NCBI RefSeq assembly: GCF_019720895.1
Contig: NZ_JAHKSH010000004.1
Span: 372,001-436,000 of the forward strand
Reading direction: 5' to 3'
Length of the DNA stretch: 64,000 nucleotides
Source: Microbacterium salitolerans
Lineage (GTDB): Bacteria; Actinomycetota; Actinomycetes; Actinomycetales; Microbacteriaceae
Position numbers and translations under genes: made by a program. The notes below the pieces were generated by a model, which was not told the DNA's origin, did not search any database, and saw only the letters and a list, made by a program, of their open reading frames with translations. Positions 52,173 through 60,763 of this stretch are shown in pieces; positions within the stretch are counted from its first letter, which is position 1, and each line of letters begins with the position of its first letter.

Positions 52173-53282
52173 TCAGTGCTCGATCCGGATGACGCCGCGG
52201 ATGTTCTTGCCGTCCAACATGTCCTGATAGCCCCGGTTGACGTCCTCGAGCGCGTAGGTGCGCGTGACGAGCTCGTCGAGCTTGAGGTGACCCGTCTTGT
52301 AGAGGCTGAGCAGCCGCGGCACGTCGTACAGCGGGTTGCAGCCGCCGAAGATCGCGCCCTGGATGCGGCGCTGGAAGCCGATGAAGGCGCCGGGGTGCTC
52401 GTCGACCATGCCGCCGCCGACCGCCGTGACGGTCACCTGACCCGTCTTGCCGACGACGCTGATCGCGTCCCGGATGACCTGGTCGTCCAGCACGCCGACC
52501 GTGATGATCGCGTGGTCGGCGAGCTCGCCCCACGTGGCGTCGACGACGAAGTCGGCCGCCTCCGCGGCGGTCGCGAACGTATGCGTCGCGCCGAACACCT
52601 TCGCCATGTCGCGCTTGAACTCGACGGGGTCGACGACGACGACGCGCTGCGCGCCGGCGTACGCCGCACCCTGCACCGCGTTGCTGCCGACGCCGCCCGC
52701 GCCGTAGATGACGACGGTCTCGCCCGCGCGGACGCCCGCGGCGTGGACCGCTGTTCCCCAGCCGGTCGGCACGGCGCACCCGACGAGCGACGCGACCTCG
52801 AACGGGATGTCGTCAGGGATCGGGATGACCGAGTACTCCGACACCACCGAGTACTGCGAGAAGGTGCCGAGCACGCAGAGCCCGCCGAAGTCGACGCCGT
52901 CCTGGTGGAAGCGGAAGGTTCCGTCGGGAAACTCCCCCGTCGACGCGTTCTTGCCGGCGTCGCAGAGGTTCTGGCGTCCGGTCGAGCAGTAGCGGCAGGA
53001 CCCGCAGGCGGGGATGAAGGAGCACACGACGTGGTCGCCGGCGCGCACCCGCGTCACGCCCTCGCCGACGGCATCGATGACGCCCGCCCCCTCGTGCCCG
53101 CCGACCACGGGCATCCGCATGGGGGCGTCGCCCTTCTGGATGTGATCATCCGAATGGCACATCCCCGCCGCGTGGAACTTGATCCGCACCTCGTTGGCGC
53201 GGGGCTCATCCAGTTCGAGCTCCGTGATCTCCCACGGAGTGCCGGGGGCGCGGCACACGGCTGCGCGTGTCGTCAGGCTCAT
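52173..53282 (-). CDS. NDMA-dependent (mycofactocin-linked) alcohol dehydrogenase 2
   Basis: A 369-residue paralogue of the enzyme at 49504-50625, with the same layout: Cys42 (MCHSDDH), His63-Glu64 (GGHEGAG), structural Cys93, 96, 99, 107, loop VIYGAGGVGSNAVQGA and the CNPLYDVPRLLSLY end. Having two in one operon suggests two successive alcohol steps or different substrate ranges. It is the first gene of the leftward run; its promoter lies in the 294-bp divergent gap shared with the CoA-transferase operon. GAGAGG precedes ATG 53282. Confidence 0.88.
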   Translation of the reverse strand: MSLTTRAAVCRAPGTPWEITELELDEPRANEVRIKFHAAGMCHSDDHIQKGDAPMRMPVVGGHEGAGVIDAVGEGVTRVRAGDHVVCSFIPACGSCRYCSTGRQNLCDAGKNASTGEFPDGTFRFHQDGVDFGGLCVLGTFSQYSVVSEYSVIPIPDDIPFEVASLVGCAVPTGWGTAVHAAGVRAGETVVIYGAGGVGSNAVQGAAYAGAQRVVVVDPVEFKRDMAKVFGATHTFATAAEAADFVVDATWGELADHAIITVGVLDDQVIRDAISVVGKTGQVTVTAVGGGMVDEHPGAFIGFQRRIQGAIFGGCNPLYDVPRLLSLYKTGHLKLDELVTRTYALEDVNRGYQDMLDGKNIRGVIRIEH

Positions 53283-53576
53283 GGAACCTCTCTTCGTCGA
53301 GTGGTCTCGGGACGGGCCCGCCTGCTGCTCCCGGTGCGGGAGGCGGATCCTCTGCGCGGATCCGCGGACGTCCTCGTCGTGAATGCCTCTACGCTGTGGC
53401 CGATCCGCCGGGCCCACCAGCAGGTTTTCGCCTCCCGGAAGCCGAAGTCACCCGGTGCCATTCCGCGCGGCGGCGCGCGAGGGGCCGACCTTCTGCGACG
53501 CGGAAACGGCCGCTCGCCTCCGGCCCGCATGCCGGTTTACTGACTCGAACCGCAGGCCAGGGCGAAGGAGAGGCAC
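53283..53576. promoter_or_regulatory. Divergent control region: NDMA-ADH operon / CoA-transferase operon
   Basis: A 294-bp gap with no protein gene. It contains TTTCG-N5-CGGAA (53426-53440), a TCAC-CCG-GTGCCA box (53446-53460) and TTCTG-N5-CGGAA (53491-53505). These resemble elements at the importer and mft promoters. Ribosome sites are GAGAGG (leftward) and GAAGGAGAGG (rightward). Two GGATCC sites lie near 53343-53363. Confidence 0.5.
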
Positions 53577-54317
53577 GTGATCGACAAGTACCGGGAGGAC
53601 CTCGCGCAGGCCCTCGACATCGTGTGGTCCGGCGCGACCATCGCGATCGGCGGGTTCGGCAGCTCCGGGCGCCCCGATGCGCTCCTCAACGCGCTGAGCG
53701 ACCTCGACAAGCGGGACCTGCATCTCTACGTCAACAACGTCGGACACGACTTCACGGGCGTCGGGCGTCTCGTCGTCGAGGGGCGCGTGCGCCGCGTGAC
53801 GGCGTCGTTCCCGATTCTGCAGGAGTTCTACCGGATGTACTTCGACGGCAGGGTCGAGCTCGAGCTCATCCCGCAGGGCACCCTCGCCGAGCGCATGCGC
53901 GCCGGCGGCGCCGGGATCCCCGCGTTCTTCACGCCGTCCGGTGCCGGCACGATGCTGTCCGACGGATCCTTTCCCCTCGCCTACGACGAGGGCGAGGCGG
54001 CGCGGCACGTCCCCCGCAAGGAGAGCCGCGATTTCGACGGCCGCCCCCACGTGCTCGAGCACGGCATCCGCGCCGACTTCAGCCTCGTCAAGGCGCAGAA
54101 GGGCGACCGAAAGGGCAACCTGCGATTCCATCGCTCCGCGCGCAACTTCAATCCGCTCGCCGCGATGTGCGGGCGCACGTCGTTCGCCGAGATCGAGCAG
54201 CTCGTCGATGTCGACGCCCTCGATCCGGACGACATCCATGTTCCCGGCGTGCTCATCGACCACGTCGCCATGACCGCTGCGCCCGTCCCCGCCGCGGTGC
54301 AGGAGGGAGTCTCATGA
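53577..54317 (+). CDS. CoA-transferase subunit A (family I)
   Basis: 246 residues of the 3-oxoacid/glutaconate CoA-transferase alpha type: opening with GATIAIGGFGSSGRPDALLNAL, the GxGG-type oxyanion loop, and the GTLAERMRAGGAGIPAFFTP stretch conserved in family-I A subunits. It works as a complex with subunit B, moving CoA between a donor such as succinyl-CoA and an acid. The start is GTG 53577 with GAAGGAGAGG ahead. First gene of a four-gene rightward operon. Confidence 0.87.
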   Translation: MIDKYREDLAQALDIVWSGATIAIGGFGSSGRPDALLNALSDLDKRDLHLYVNNVGHDFTGVGRLVVEGRVRRVTASFPILQEFYRMYFDGRVELELIPQGTLAERMRAGGAGIPAFFTPSGAGTMLSDGSFPLAYDEGEAARHVPRKESRDFDGRPHVLEHGIRADFSLVKAQKGDRKGNLRFHRSARNFNPLAAMCGRTSFAEIEQLVDVDALDPDDIHVPGVLIDHVAMTAAPVPAAVQEGVS

Positions 54318-54979
54318 CGATCGCTGAATCCACCCCGCCGCGTCTCGCCGGGCGCACACGGGAGGAGATCGCCGCGCGCGTCGCGCGCGATCTGCCCGAC
54401 GGCGTGACGGTGAACCTCGGCGTGGGGATCCCGCTCCTCGTGCCGCAGGCCATCCCCGAGGGCGTCGAGGTCTTCCTGCAGTCGGAGAACGGCGTGCTCG
54501 GCATGGGTCCCGCGCCCGACGACGGCGGGGATCCGGATCTCACGGACGCCGGCAAGCAGCCGATCACCCTCATCCCGGGCGCCGCCATCGTCGATTCGGC
54601 GACGTCGTTCGCGATCATCCGCGGCGGTCACCTCGACGTCACGATCCTCGGCGCGCTGCAGGTCTCCGAGAGCGCCGATCTCGCGAACTGGTACGTGCCG
54701 GGCCGCCATCCGGCGGTCGGCGGCGCGATGGATCTCGTCGCGGGCACGCCGGAGGTGTGGGTGTGCATGGAGCACGTCGACCGGGAAGGCCGCCCCAAGA
54801 TCGTCGACGCGTGCACGTTCCCCCTGACGGGCCACGGCGTCGTGACGCGCGTCTACACCGACCTCGCCGTCTTCCACGTCGAGGACGGCGCGCTCGTGCT
54901 CGTCGAGTGCGCCCCCGGCGCCACGGCGAGGGACGTCCGCGAGCGCACGACGGCCGCGTACAGCGAGAGACTCCGATGA
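54314..54979 (+). CDS. CoA-transferase subunit B (family I)
   Basis: A 221-residue beta subunit with the catalytic Glu in QSENGVLGMGP (family-I SENG motif), then GAAIVDSATSFAIIRGGHLD, and the GGAMDLV segment. ATG 54314 overlaps the subunit A stop (ATGA). With subunit A it would convert the carboxylic acid produced by the alcohol/aldehyde dehydrogenases to its CoA ester. The substrate specificity (3-oxoadipate, acetoacetate or other) cannot be read from sequence. Confidence 0.88.
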   Translation: MTIAESTPPRLAGRTREEIAARVARDLPDGVTVNLGVGIPLLVPQAIPEGVEVFLQSENGVLGMGPAPDDGGDPDLTDAGKQPITLIPGAAIVDSATSFAIIRGGHLDVTILGALQVSESADLANWYVPGRHPAVGGAMDLVAGTPEVWVCMEHVDREGRPKIVDACTFPLTGHGVVTRVYTDLAVFHVEDGALVLVECAPGATARDVRERTTAAYSERLR

Positions 54980-55869
54980 CGTCGACGTCGATCGACGTCG
55001 ACGCCCTCACGGCGATCGACGTCCACACGCACGCGCACCGCTCGATCCACGCACCCGCGCCCGATGGCGGCGACGAGGCGATGGGCGAGTACTTCGGCAT
55101 CGGATCGATGGCGCAGCTGACCGTGCCGGAGCTGGCCGACTACTATCGCGAACGCCGCATGGCGGCCGTCGTCTTCACGGTCGACAGCATCTCCCAGACG
55201 GGCGAGGAGCCCGAACCGCGGAACGAGGAGATCGCCGAGCTCGCGGCCGCGCACGCCGACGTGCTCATCCCGTTCGCGAGCGTCGATCCCGCCCGCGGTC
55301 GCGCGGGCGTCGCCCAGGCGAGGCGGCTCATCGAGGAGCACGGCGTGCGCGGGTTCAAGTTCCACCCGAGCGTGCAGGCGTTCCACCCGAACGATCGCTC
55401 AGCGTATCCCCTGTACGAACTCATCGAGGAGCACCGCCTCGTCGCGCTGTTCCATACGGGCCAGACGGGCGTCGGAGCCGGTCGGCCGGGCGGAGGGGGA
55501 ATCCGCCTGAAGTACGCGAACCCTCTCGCCATCGACGACGTCGCGTGCGACTTTCCTGACCTGGACATCATCATGGCGCACCCGTCGTTCCCATGGCAGG
55601 ACGAAGCCCTGTCCATCGCGACGCACAAGCCGCGCGTGCACATCGATCTGTCGGGCTGGTCGCCGAAGTACTTCCCGCCGCAGCTCGTGAAGTACGCGGG
55701 GTCCCTTCTGAAGCACAAGGTGCTGTTCGGCTCCGACTTCCCCGCGATCACCCCCGACCGCTGGCTGGCCGACTTCGAGAAGCTCGACATCGCGGCCGAC
55801 GTGCGGCCGCTTATTCTGCGGGAGAACGCGGCGAGGCTGTTCGGCCTGAAGAGAGAGGAGACGACATGA
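54976..55869 (+). CDS. Second ACMSD-type amidohydrolase
   Basis: A 297-residue TIM-barrel metal hydrolase: DVHTHAH near the N terminus, FKFHPSVQAF, IMAHPSFPWQDEAL and the late Asp in LFGSDFPAITPDRW. It belongs to the amidohydrolase_2 group, like the enzyme at 45735-46736, but is diverged from it. It overlaps the CoA-transferase B gene by ATGA. It may hydrolyse or decarboxylate an intermediate; the real reaction is unknown. Confidence 0.84.
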   Translation: MTSTSIDVDALTAIDVHTHAHRSIHAPAPDGGDEAMGEYFGIGSMAQLTVPELADYYRERRMAAVVFTVDSISQTGEEPEPRNEEIAELAAAHADVLIPFASVDPARGRAGVAQARRLIEEHGVRGFKFHPSVQAFHPNDRSAYPLYELIEEHRLVALFHTGQTGVGAGRPGGGGIRLKYANPLAIDDVACDFPDLDIIMAHPSFPWQDEALSIATHKPRVHIDLSGWSPKYFPPQLVKYAGSLLKHKVLFGSDFPAITPDRWLADFEKLDIAADVRPLILRENAARLFGLKREETT

Positions 55870-56783
55870 GGGATGTATCCGGAAAGGTCGCCGTCGTCAC
55901 GGGCGGATCCAGCGGAATCGGCAAGGGCATCGCGCTCGCGTTCGCCCGCGCCGGCATGCGGGTCGTCATCACCGCCCGCCACGAGGATCGCCTCGCAGAG
56001 GCACGGCGAGAGTTCGAGAGCCGCGGACTGACGATCGACACGCGCGCCGTCGACGTCACCGACCGCGTCGGGATGGAGGCCGCGGCGGCCGACATCGAGC
56101 AGACGCACGGCCGCATCGACGTGCTCGTGAACAATGCGGGTATCGGCCTCACGGGGCCCGTCGCGCAGGCGACGCCCGCCGACTGGGACTGGGTCGTCGA
56201 CGTCAACATCCGGGGCGTGGGCAACGGGATCCAGGCGTTCCTGCCGCGGATCCGCGCGCACGGAGGCGGCGGCGCGATCATCAATACGTCCTCCATGGGC
56301 GGGCTCATGCCCGTCGTCGCGGGCCTGTACTCGATGACGAAGGCCGCCGTGATCGCGCTGTCCGAGGCGATGCACATCGAGCTGCAGGATGAGGGGATCC
56401 AGGTCGCCGCCTTCTGCCCCGGCCCCGTGCACTCCCACATCGCGACGGCCGTGGCCGACCGGCCCGCGGAGTACGGCGAGTCCGGCTACACGCCTCCTGG
56501 GGAGGACTTCGCGGCGTTCGCGCGGTCGCAGCCGTACATGTCCGCGGAGGAATGCGGCGAGCGCGTGCTCGACGGGCTGCGACGCGGCGACATGTTCATC
56601 CTCACGCACGCGGAGTTCGCCGACGGCGTCGCGGAGCGGCACCGCGCGATCGAGCAGGCATTCCCCGACGAGGAGATCGACGAGGCGCGGAGGGCCGCGA
56701 TCCCGTTCCTCCTGGGCTCCCCCGTCTACACGGAGGAGAACAGGAGCCCCGCGCCGCGGTTCACACGTCCGTCGGGTAGCTGA
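55866..56783 (+). CDS. Classical short-chain dehydrogenase/reductase
   Basis: A 305-residue NAD(P)-dependent oxidoreductase: cofactor loop TGGSSGIGKG, NNAG (about 93-96), catalytic Ser in NTSSMGG and YSMTK, and CPGPV after it. It lacks the extra N-terminal insertion of mycofactocin-dependent SDRs, so free NAD(P) use is expected. The ATG overlaps the amidohydrolase stop. Its 3' end overlaps the convergent small CxxC gene by 23 bp. Confidence 0.87.
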   Translation: MRDVSGKVAVVTGGSSGIGKGIALAFARAGMRVVITARHEDRLAEARREFESRGLTIDTRAVDVTDRVGMEAAAADIEQTHGRIDVLVNNAGIGLTGPVAQATPADWDWVVDVNIRGVGNGIQAFLPRIRAHGGGGAIINTSSMGGLMPVVAGLYSMTKAAVIALSEAMHIELQDEGIQVAAFCPGPVHSHIATAVADRPAEYGESGYTPPGEDFAAFARSQPYMSAEECGERVLDGLRRGDMFILTHAEFADGVAERHRAIEQAFPDEEIDEARRAAIPFLLGSPVYTEENRSPAPRFTRPSGS

Positions 56784-56985
56784 GATCGATGTCGTCGGCG
56801 CCGATTCCGAGCATGGGCGCGAGCATCGTCTTCATGAGCGGCTTCGGCACGAGGCACTCGTCGCAGGCGGCAGGGCCCGCGATGATCGTGACGTGCGCGC
56901 GTCCCTCGCTCGGCTCATAGTCGAGGTGATAGTCGTCCGCTGCGAGCGTCTTCTTCAGGTCGTCGAGCTGTGCGAGATCGGCCAT
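56761..56985 (-). CDS. Small CxxC protein, NifU C-domain-like
   Basis: A 74-residue protein: a helical start, strand GRAHVTIIAG, then CDEC (CxxC) followed by a helix with KPLMKTMLAPMLG. The strand-CxxC-helix order resembles the C-terminal domain of NifU, which binds Fe-S clusters, but similarity is weak and I do not assign it. It is divergent from the IclR gene and shares its control region with three inverted repeats. GAGGAGGGATC precedes the ATG. The small size and placement suggest an accessory electron- or metal-handling role in this locus (inference). Confidence 0.65.
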   Translation of the reverse strand: MADLAQLDDLKKTLAADDYHLDYEPSEGRAHVTIIAGPAACDECLVPKPLMKTMLAPMLGIGADDIDLSYPTDV

Positions 56986-57046
56986 GATCCCTCCTCTTCG
57001 TCGGGCGCCACTCGATCGGCGGCATCCTCGCCATCGTGGCACCGGA

Positions 57047-57137
57047 GCCGTCCCGTCATGGGACGGCTTCCGCCTGACGGAAAGGATGCACGCAATATTG
57101 GCGACGATTTCGGTGATCGTCTTCCGGAGGGCGGAAG
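57047..57137. promoter_or_regulatory. Three inverted repeats upstream of the second IclR gene
   Basis: Within the 223-bp divergent gap: GCCGTCCC-N5-GGGACGGC (57047-57067), directly abutting TTCCG-N5-CGGAA (57068-57082), and CTTCCG-N5-CGGAAG (57121-57137). All have 5-nt spacers. The last two give the clearest examples of the motif repeated at other control regions of this locus. Autoregulation by the IclR protein is the simplest reading. Confidence 0.55.
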
Positions 57138-57208
57138 CGGCGGGTAGCTTGAGCGCCGGACAGCGAGGTCCGCAGCTCAACCCCACCCCCGATGGAGGCC
57201 GGTCGACG

Positions 57209-58009
57209 ATGACCATCAGCGAGATTCACCACCCACGAACCGAGCGCATGACGGCGGCCCAGCGCGTGCTGGCGATCCTGGAGGTGTTCGACCAGGACCA
57301 CCTCGTCCTCAGCCTCAGCGAGATCAGCCGCCGCGCCGATCTGAGCCTCAGCACGACGCACCGGCTCGTCGGCGAGCTCAAGCGGTGGGGCGCTCTCGAG
57401 CGCTCGAAGGACGGAAACTATGCGATCGGCATGCGGATCCTCGAACTCGGGGGCCTCGAGCCGCAGGGCCTGCGACTGCGCGACGTCGCGCGGCCCTACC
57501 TCGGCGATCTGCAGCAGGCGACGAACGCCAACGTGCATCTCGCGGTGCGCGACGGGCACGATGTCGTGTACGTCGAGTCGATGCGGGCGCGGCAGGGCGC
57601 GCGGGTCCTGAGCCGTCTGGGCGGGCGCTGGCCGCTGCACGCGACGGGCACGGGGCTCGTGCTGCTCGCGTTCGCGTCGCCGCAGTTCCGCGAGGAGGTG
57701 CTGCGATCCCCCCTCAAGCGCTTCACTCCGAAGACGATCGCGACCGCCGACGAGCTGAACCGACGTCTCGCGGAGGTCCGGCGCACGAGCATGGCGGTCG
57801 TGGAGGACTCGATCACGCCCGACGCGAGCGCGGTCGCGGTGCCGGTGCGCGGCCCGCGCGATCGACTCATCGCGGCGCTCGGCATCACGGTGCCGTCGCA
57901 CACGGCCTCGCCGCACTCGCTGCTCCCGGCGCTCACGTCGACGGCGCGCGCGATCTCCCGCACGCTCGGCGCGCCGTCCGCGCAGGGGCGCCCCTCGACG
58001 GCGGCGTGA
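57209..58009 (+). CDS. IclR-family regulator of the mycofactocin-linked locus
   Basis: A 266-residue regulator: an N-terminal winged helix (about 14-75, LSLSEISRRADLSLSTTHRLVGEL) and a full IclR effector domain (about 85-255, with HATGTGLVLLAF and SMAVVEDSI). It lies centrally between the catabolic operons and the mft genes. GGAGG precedes ATG 57209. It is the leading candidate to bind the TTCCG-N5-CGGAA repeats; its effector is unknown, perhaps the substrate or an acid intermediate. Confidence 0.9.
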   Translation: MTISEIHHPRTERMTAAQRVLAILEVFDQDHLVLSLSEISRRADLSLSTTHRLVGELKRWGALERSKDGNYAIGMRILELGGLEPQGLRLRDVARPYLGDLQQATNANVHLAVRDGHDVVYVESMRARQGARVLSRLGGRWPLHATGTGLVLLAFASPQFREEVLRSPLKRFTPKTIATADELNRRLAEVRRTSMAVVEDSITPDASAVAVPVRGPRDRLIAALGITVPSHTASPHSLLPALTSTARAISRTLGAPSAQGRPSTAA

Positions 58010-58014
58010 GGCCC

Positions 58015-58064
58015 TCCCGCCAGGCGAAAGACCGGCTGATCGTGACACTCGGTGCCAATAGGCT
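58015..58064 (+). promoter_or_regulatory. mftD promoter with two control boxes
   Basis: A degenerate repeat site TCCCG-N5-CGAAA (58015-58029), a 13-nt gap, the box TGACAC-TCG-GTGCCA (58043-58057) and a -10 TAGGCT (58059-58064). The mftA promoter has the same elements with the same 13-nt gap. The predicted leader to the mftD ATG is about 65 nt. Confidence 0.55.
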
Positions 58065-58136
58065 CGCCCCGCGGCGACGGTGCCGCAGATCCGGAGGTCC
58101 ACCCATCATGGGTTGCACACATGAAGGCGCCGCGCG

Positions 58137-59360
58137 ATGAGCGGCGGATGGTTCGAGACGGTCGCCGAAGCGCAGCGACGGGCCCAGCGCAGGCTTCCGC
58201 GCTCGGTGTACGGCGCGCTCCTCGCGGGGTCCGAGCGCGGCCTCACGTATCAGGACAATCTCGACGCGTTCGCGGAGCTCGGCCTCGCGCCGCATATCGC
58301 GGATCTGTCCGCGGAGCGCCGGCTCGGCACGCGCGTGATGGGCATCGACATCGACCTGCCCGTGATCATCTCGCCGACGGGCGTGCAGGCGGTGCATCCG
58401 GAAGGCGAGACGGCGGTGGCCCGCGCGGCCGCTGCCCGCGGGACGATCATGGGACTCAGCTCGTTCGCGAGCCGGCCCGTCGAGGAGGTCGCCGCCGCGA
58501 ACGCGCACACGTTCTACCAGACCTACTGGATGGGGACGCGCGAGCGCATGGTGAAGCGCCTCGAGCGCGCGCGCGCCGCGGGGGCCGTCGGGGTCATCGC
58601 GACCGTCGACTGGACGTTCTCGAACGGACGCGACTGGGGCAGCCCGTGGATCCCCGAGAAGCTCACGCCGCGCGCCGCGCTGCGCTTCGCCCCGCAGGCC
58701 CTCCGACGCCCGCAGTGGCTGTGGGACTTCGTGCGGTCAGGGGGCGTTCCCGACCTCACGACACCGAACCTCGCGACAGACGGCGAGGAGCCGCCGACGT
58801 TCTTCGGGGCGTACGGCGAGTGGATGCAGACGCCTCCCCCGACGTGGGAGGACATCGCCTGGCTCCGCGATCAGTGGGACGGCCCGTTCCTCCTCAAGGG
58901 CATCTCGCGCCTCGACGACGCGCGCCGCGCCGTCGACGCGGGCGTGTCGGCGATCTCGGTGTCGAACCACGGCGGCAACAACATCGACGGGATCCCCGCC
59001 GCAGTCCGCATGCTCCCCGCGATCGCCGATGCCGTCGGCGACGAGGTCGACGTGCTGCTCGACGGCGGCGTGCGTCGCGGCGGCGACGTCGCGAAGGCGC
59101 TCGCGCTCGGCGCGAAGGCCGTCCTCATCGGTCGCGCCTCGCTCTGGGGGCTCGCGGCGAACGGCCAGGCCGGCGTCGAGAACGTGCTCGACATCCTGCG
59201 CGCGGGGCTCGACTCCGCGCTCTACGGGCTCGGCCACGACGCCGTCGCCCAGCTCGGCCGCGGCGACCTGTGGATCCCCGACGGCTTCACCCGCGAGTTC
59301 GGCTCGCCCCACGCGACCCGAGTCGACGAGGCCGATCGGGTGCTCGCCGGGATCGCATGA
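58137..59360 (+). CDS. mftD: MftD, FMN-dependent pre-mycofactocin synthase
   Basis: A 407-residue FMN enzyme of the lactate/glycolate-oxidase fold. In mycofactocin maturation MftD deaminates the peptide-derived ring compound AHDP to pre-mycofactocin, creating the redox-active carbonyl. Visible: VIISPTGVQAVHPEGE, YQTYWMG, the active-site SNHGGNNIDG (the MftD variant of SNHGGRQLD) and the phosphate-binding LDGGVRRGGDV. It is followed by mftF with an ATGA overlap. It stands apart from mftABCE, unlike the single operon of mycobacteria. Confidence 0.93.
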   Translation: MSGGWFETVAEAQRRAQRRLPRSVYGALLAGSERGLTYQDNLDAFAELGLAPHIADLSAERRLGTRVMGIDIDLPVIISPTGVQAVHPEGETAVARAAAARGTIMGLSSFASRPVEEVAAANAHTFYQTYWMGTRERMVKRLERARAAGAVGVIATVDWTFSNGRDWGSPWIPEKLTPRAALRFAPQALRRPQWLWDFVRSGGVPDLTTPNLATDGEEPPTFFGAYGEWMQTPPPTWEDIAWLRDQWDGPFLLKGISRLDDARRAVDAGVSAISVSNHGGNNIDGIPAAVRMLPAIADAVGDEVDVLLDGGVRRGGDVAKALALGAKAVLIGRASLWGLAANGQAGVENVLDILRAGLDSALYGLGHDAVAQLGRGDLWIPDGFTREFGSPHATRVDEADRVLAGIA

Positions 59361-60757
59361 CGGGGACGCGCCTGCCCGATGGGTTCGTCGTGCGGCTCGC
59401 GTCGCGCACGCGCGTGCGCGAGAGCGGACGCGTGCTCGTGGGCGGGGCGCCGACACGCGTTACGCGCCTGACGCCCGCGGCCGCGCGGCTGATCACCTCG
59501 GGTGAGCTCGTCGTCCGCGACGCCCGCACGCGGCGCCTCGCGGAGCTGCTGGTCGCGTCGGGCCTCGCGGATCCCATCGCCGCGAGGCTTCCCCCGGTGG
59601 ATCTCGGCGAGCTGACCGTCGTCGTCCCCGTGCACGACCGCGCGCGGCAGCTCACGCGACTGCTCGCGAGCATCCCGGGAGGCGTCGCCGAGACGATCGT
59701 CGTCGATGACGCCTCCCGCGACGGGCTCGGCATCGCCGACGCCGCGCGCCGCCATCGCGCGACGCTCGTGCGACGGGAGACGAACGGCGGGCCTGCGGCG
59801 GCGCGCAACCTCGGGCTCTCCCGGGTGGCGACGCGCTTCGTCGCGTTCGTCGATTCGGACGTGACGCTCGAGGAGGGCGCCCTCGCGACCCTGCTGCGAC
59901 ACACGGCGGATCCGCGCGTCGCGCTCGTCGCGCCGCGCGTCGTCGGCGCGCCGACGGAGGCGCCCAACGCCCTCACCCGCTACGAGGACGCGCGCAGCTC
60001 GCTCGACCTCGGCGACGACGCCGCGCTCGTGCGCCCCGGGACGCCCGTCAGCTGGGTGTCGAGCACGTGCCTCGTGGGTCGCGTCGACCTCCTCGGCGAG
60101 GGATTCGACGCCGCGCTGCGCGTCGGCGAGGACGTCGATCTCGTGTGGCGGCTCGTGGAGCACGGGCTGCGCATCCGATTCGAGCCGTCCGCGGCCGTGC
60201 GCCACGACCACCGCACGCGCATCGCCGCCTGGGCCGCGCGCAAGCGCTTCTACGGAACGGGCGCCCACCTCCTCGCCGTCCGCCATCCCGGACACGTCGC
60301 GCCCGCGATCCTCCCCCTCTGGGGCGTCGCCCTGCTCGCACTCGTCGCGCTCCAGCGGCCGTGGGCGACCGTCGGCGCCGCGGGGATCCTCGCCGTGACC
60401 GTCGTCCGCAACGCCAGGCGGATCGCGCACATCGCGCGTCCGTGGTCGCTCGCTCTCGACCTCACGGCCCGCAGCGCCGCCGCGACGCTGACGCAGGGAT
60501 CCGCGCTGGTGCTGCGCCACTGGTGGCCCGTCGCGGCCGTGGCCGCGCTGCTCTCGCGCCGCGCGCGGCGCATCGTCGTCGTCGCAGGCGTCGCCGACGC
60601 CGCCGTCGAATACGCCCGACTGCGCCCGCGCCTCGACCCCGTGCGCTTCGCCCTCGCCCGTCGTCTCGACGACGTCGCCTACGGGACGGGGGTCTGGACG
60701 AGCGTCGTCCGCGGCCGCAGCCTGCGCGCTCTGCTCCCCCGCATCGTCCGGGGCTGA
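59357..60757 (+). CDS. mftF: MftF, mycofactocin glycosyltransferase
   Basis: A 466-residue family-2 glycosyltransferase that adds a beta-1,4-glucose chain to (pre)mycofactocin in mycobacteria. A ~85-residue MftF-specific N-terminal region precedes the GT2 core, with LTVVVPVHDR, the first Asp in IVVDDAS and the metal site in VAFVDSDVTLE. ED-type base GEDVDLVWRL follows, then hydrophobic segments towards the C terminus (about 310-350). ATG 59357 overlaps the mftD stop. It ends 6 bp before the convergent mftE. Confidence 0.92.
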   Translation: MTGTRLPDGFVVRLASRTRVRESGRVLVGGAPTRVTRLTPAAARLITSGELVVRDARTRRLAELLVASGLADPIAARLPPVDLGELTVVVPVHDRARQLTRLLASIPGGVAETIVVDDASRDGLGIADAARRHRATLVRRETNGGPAAARNLGLSRVATRFVAFVDSDVTLEEGALATLLRHTADPRVALVAPRVVGAPTEAPNALTRYEDARSSLDLGDDAALVRPGTPVSWVSSTCLVGRVDLLGEGFDAALRVGEDVDLVWRLVEHGLRIRFEPSAAVRHDHRTRIAAWAARKRFYGTGAHLLAVRHPGHVAPAILPLWGVALLALVALQRPWATVGAAGILAVTVVRNARRIAHIARPWSLALDLTARSAAATLTQGSALVLRHWWPVAAVAALLSRRARRIVVVAGVADAAVEYARLRPRLDPVRFALARRLDDVAYGTGVWTSVVRGRSLRALLPRIVRG

Positions 60758-60763
60758 CGACGC

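Noticed and set aside
55866-56783. Mycofactocin-dependent SDR
   Set aside because: That subfamily carries an extra insertion near the cofactor site. This protein goes straight from TGGSSGIG to a normal classical SDR pattern.
57209-58009. The first IclR palindrome (TTGAGCA-GT-TGCTCAA) as a site for this second IclR
   Set aside because: No copy of that palindrome was seen near this gene, whereas a different repeat occurs twice in its own control region.
59357-60757. A leftward gene antisense to mftF (long open frame 59222-60520)
   Set aside because: The plus strand has the full glycosyltransferase motifs and an ATGA overlap with mftD; the antisense frame has none.
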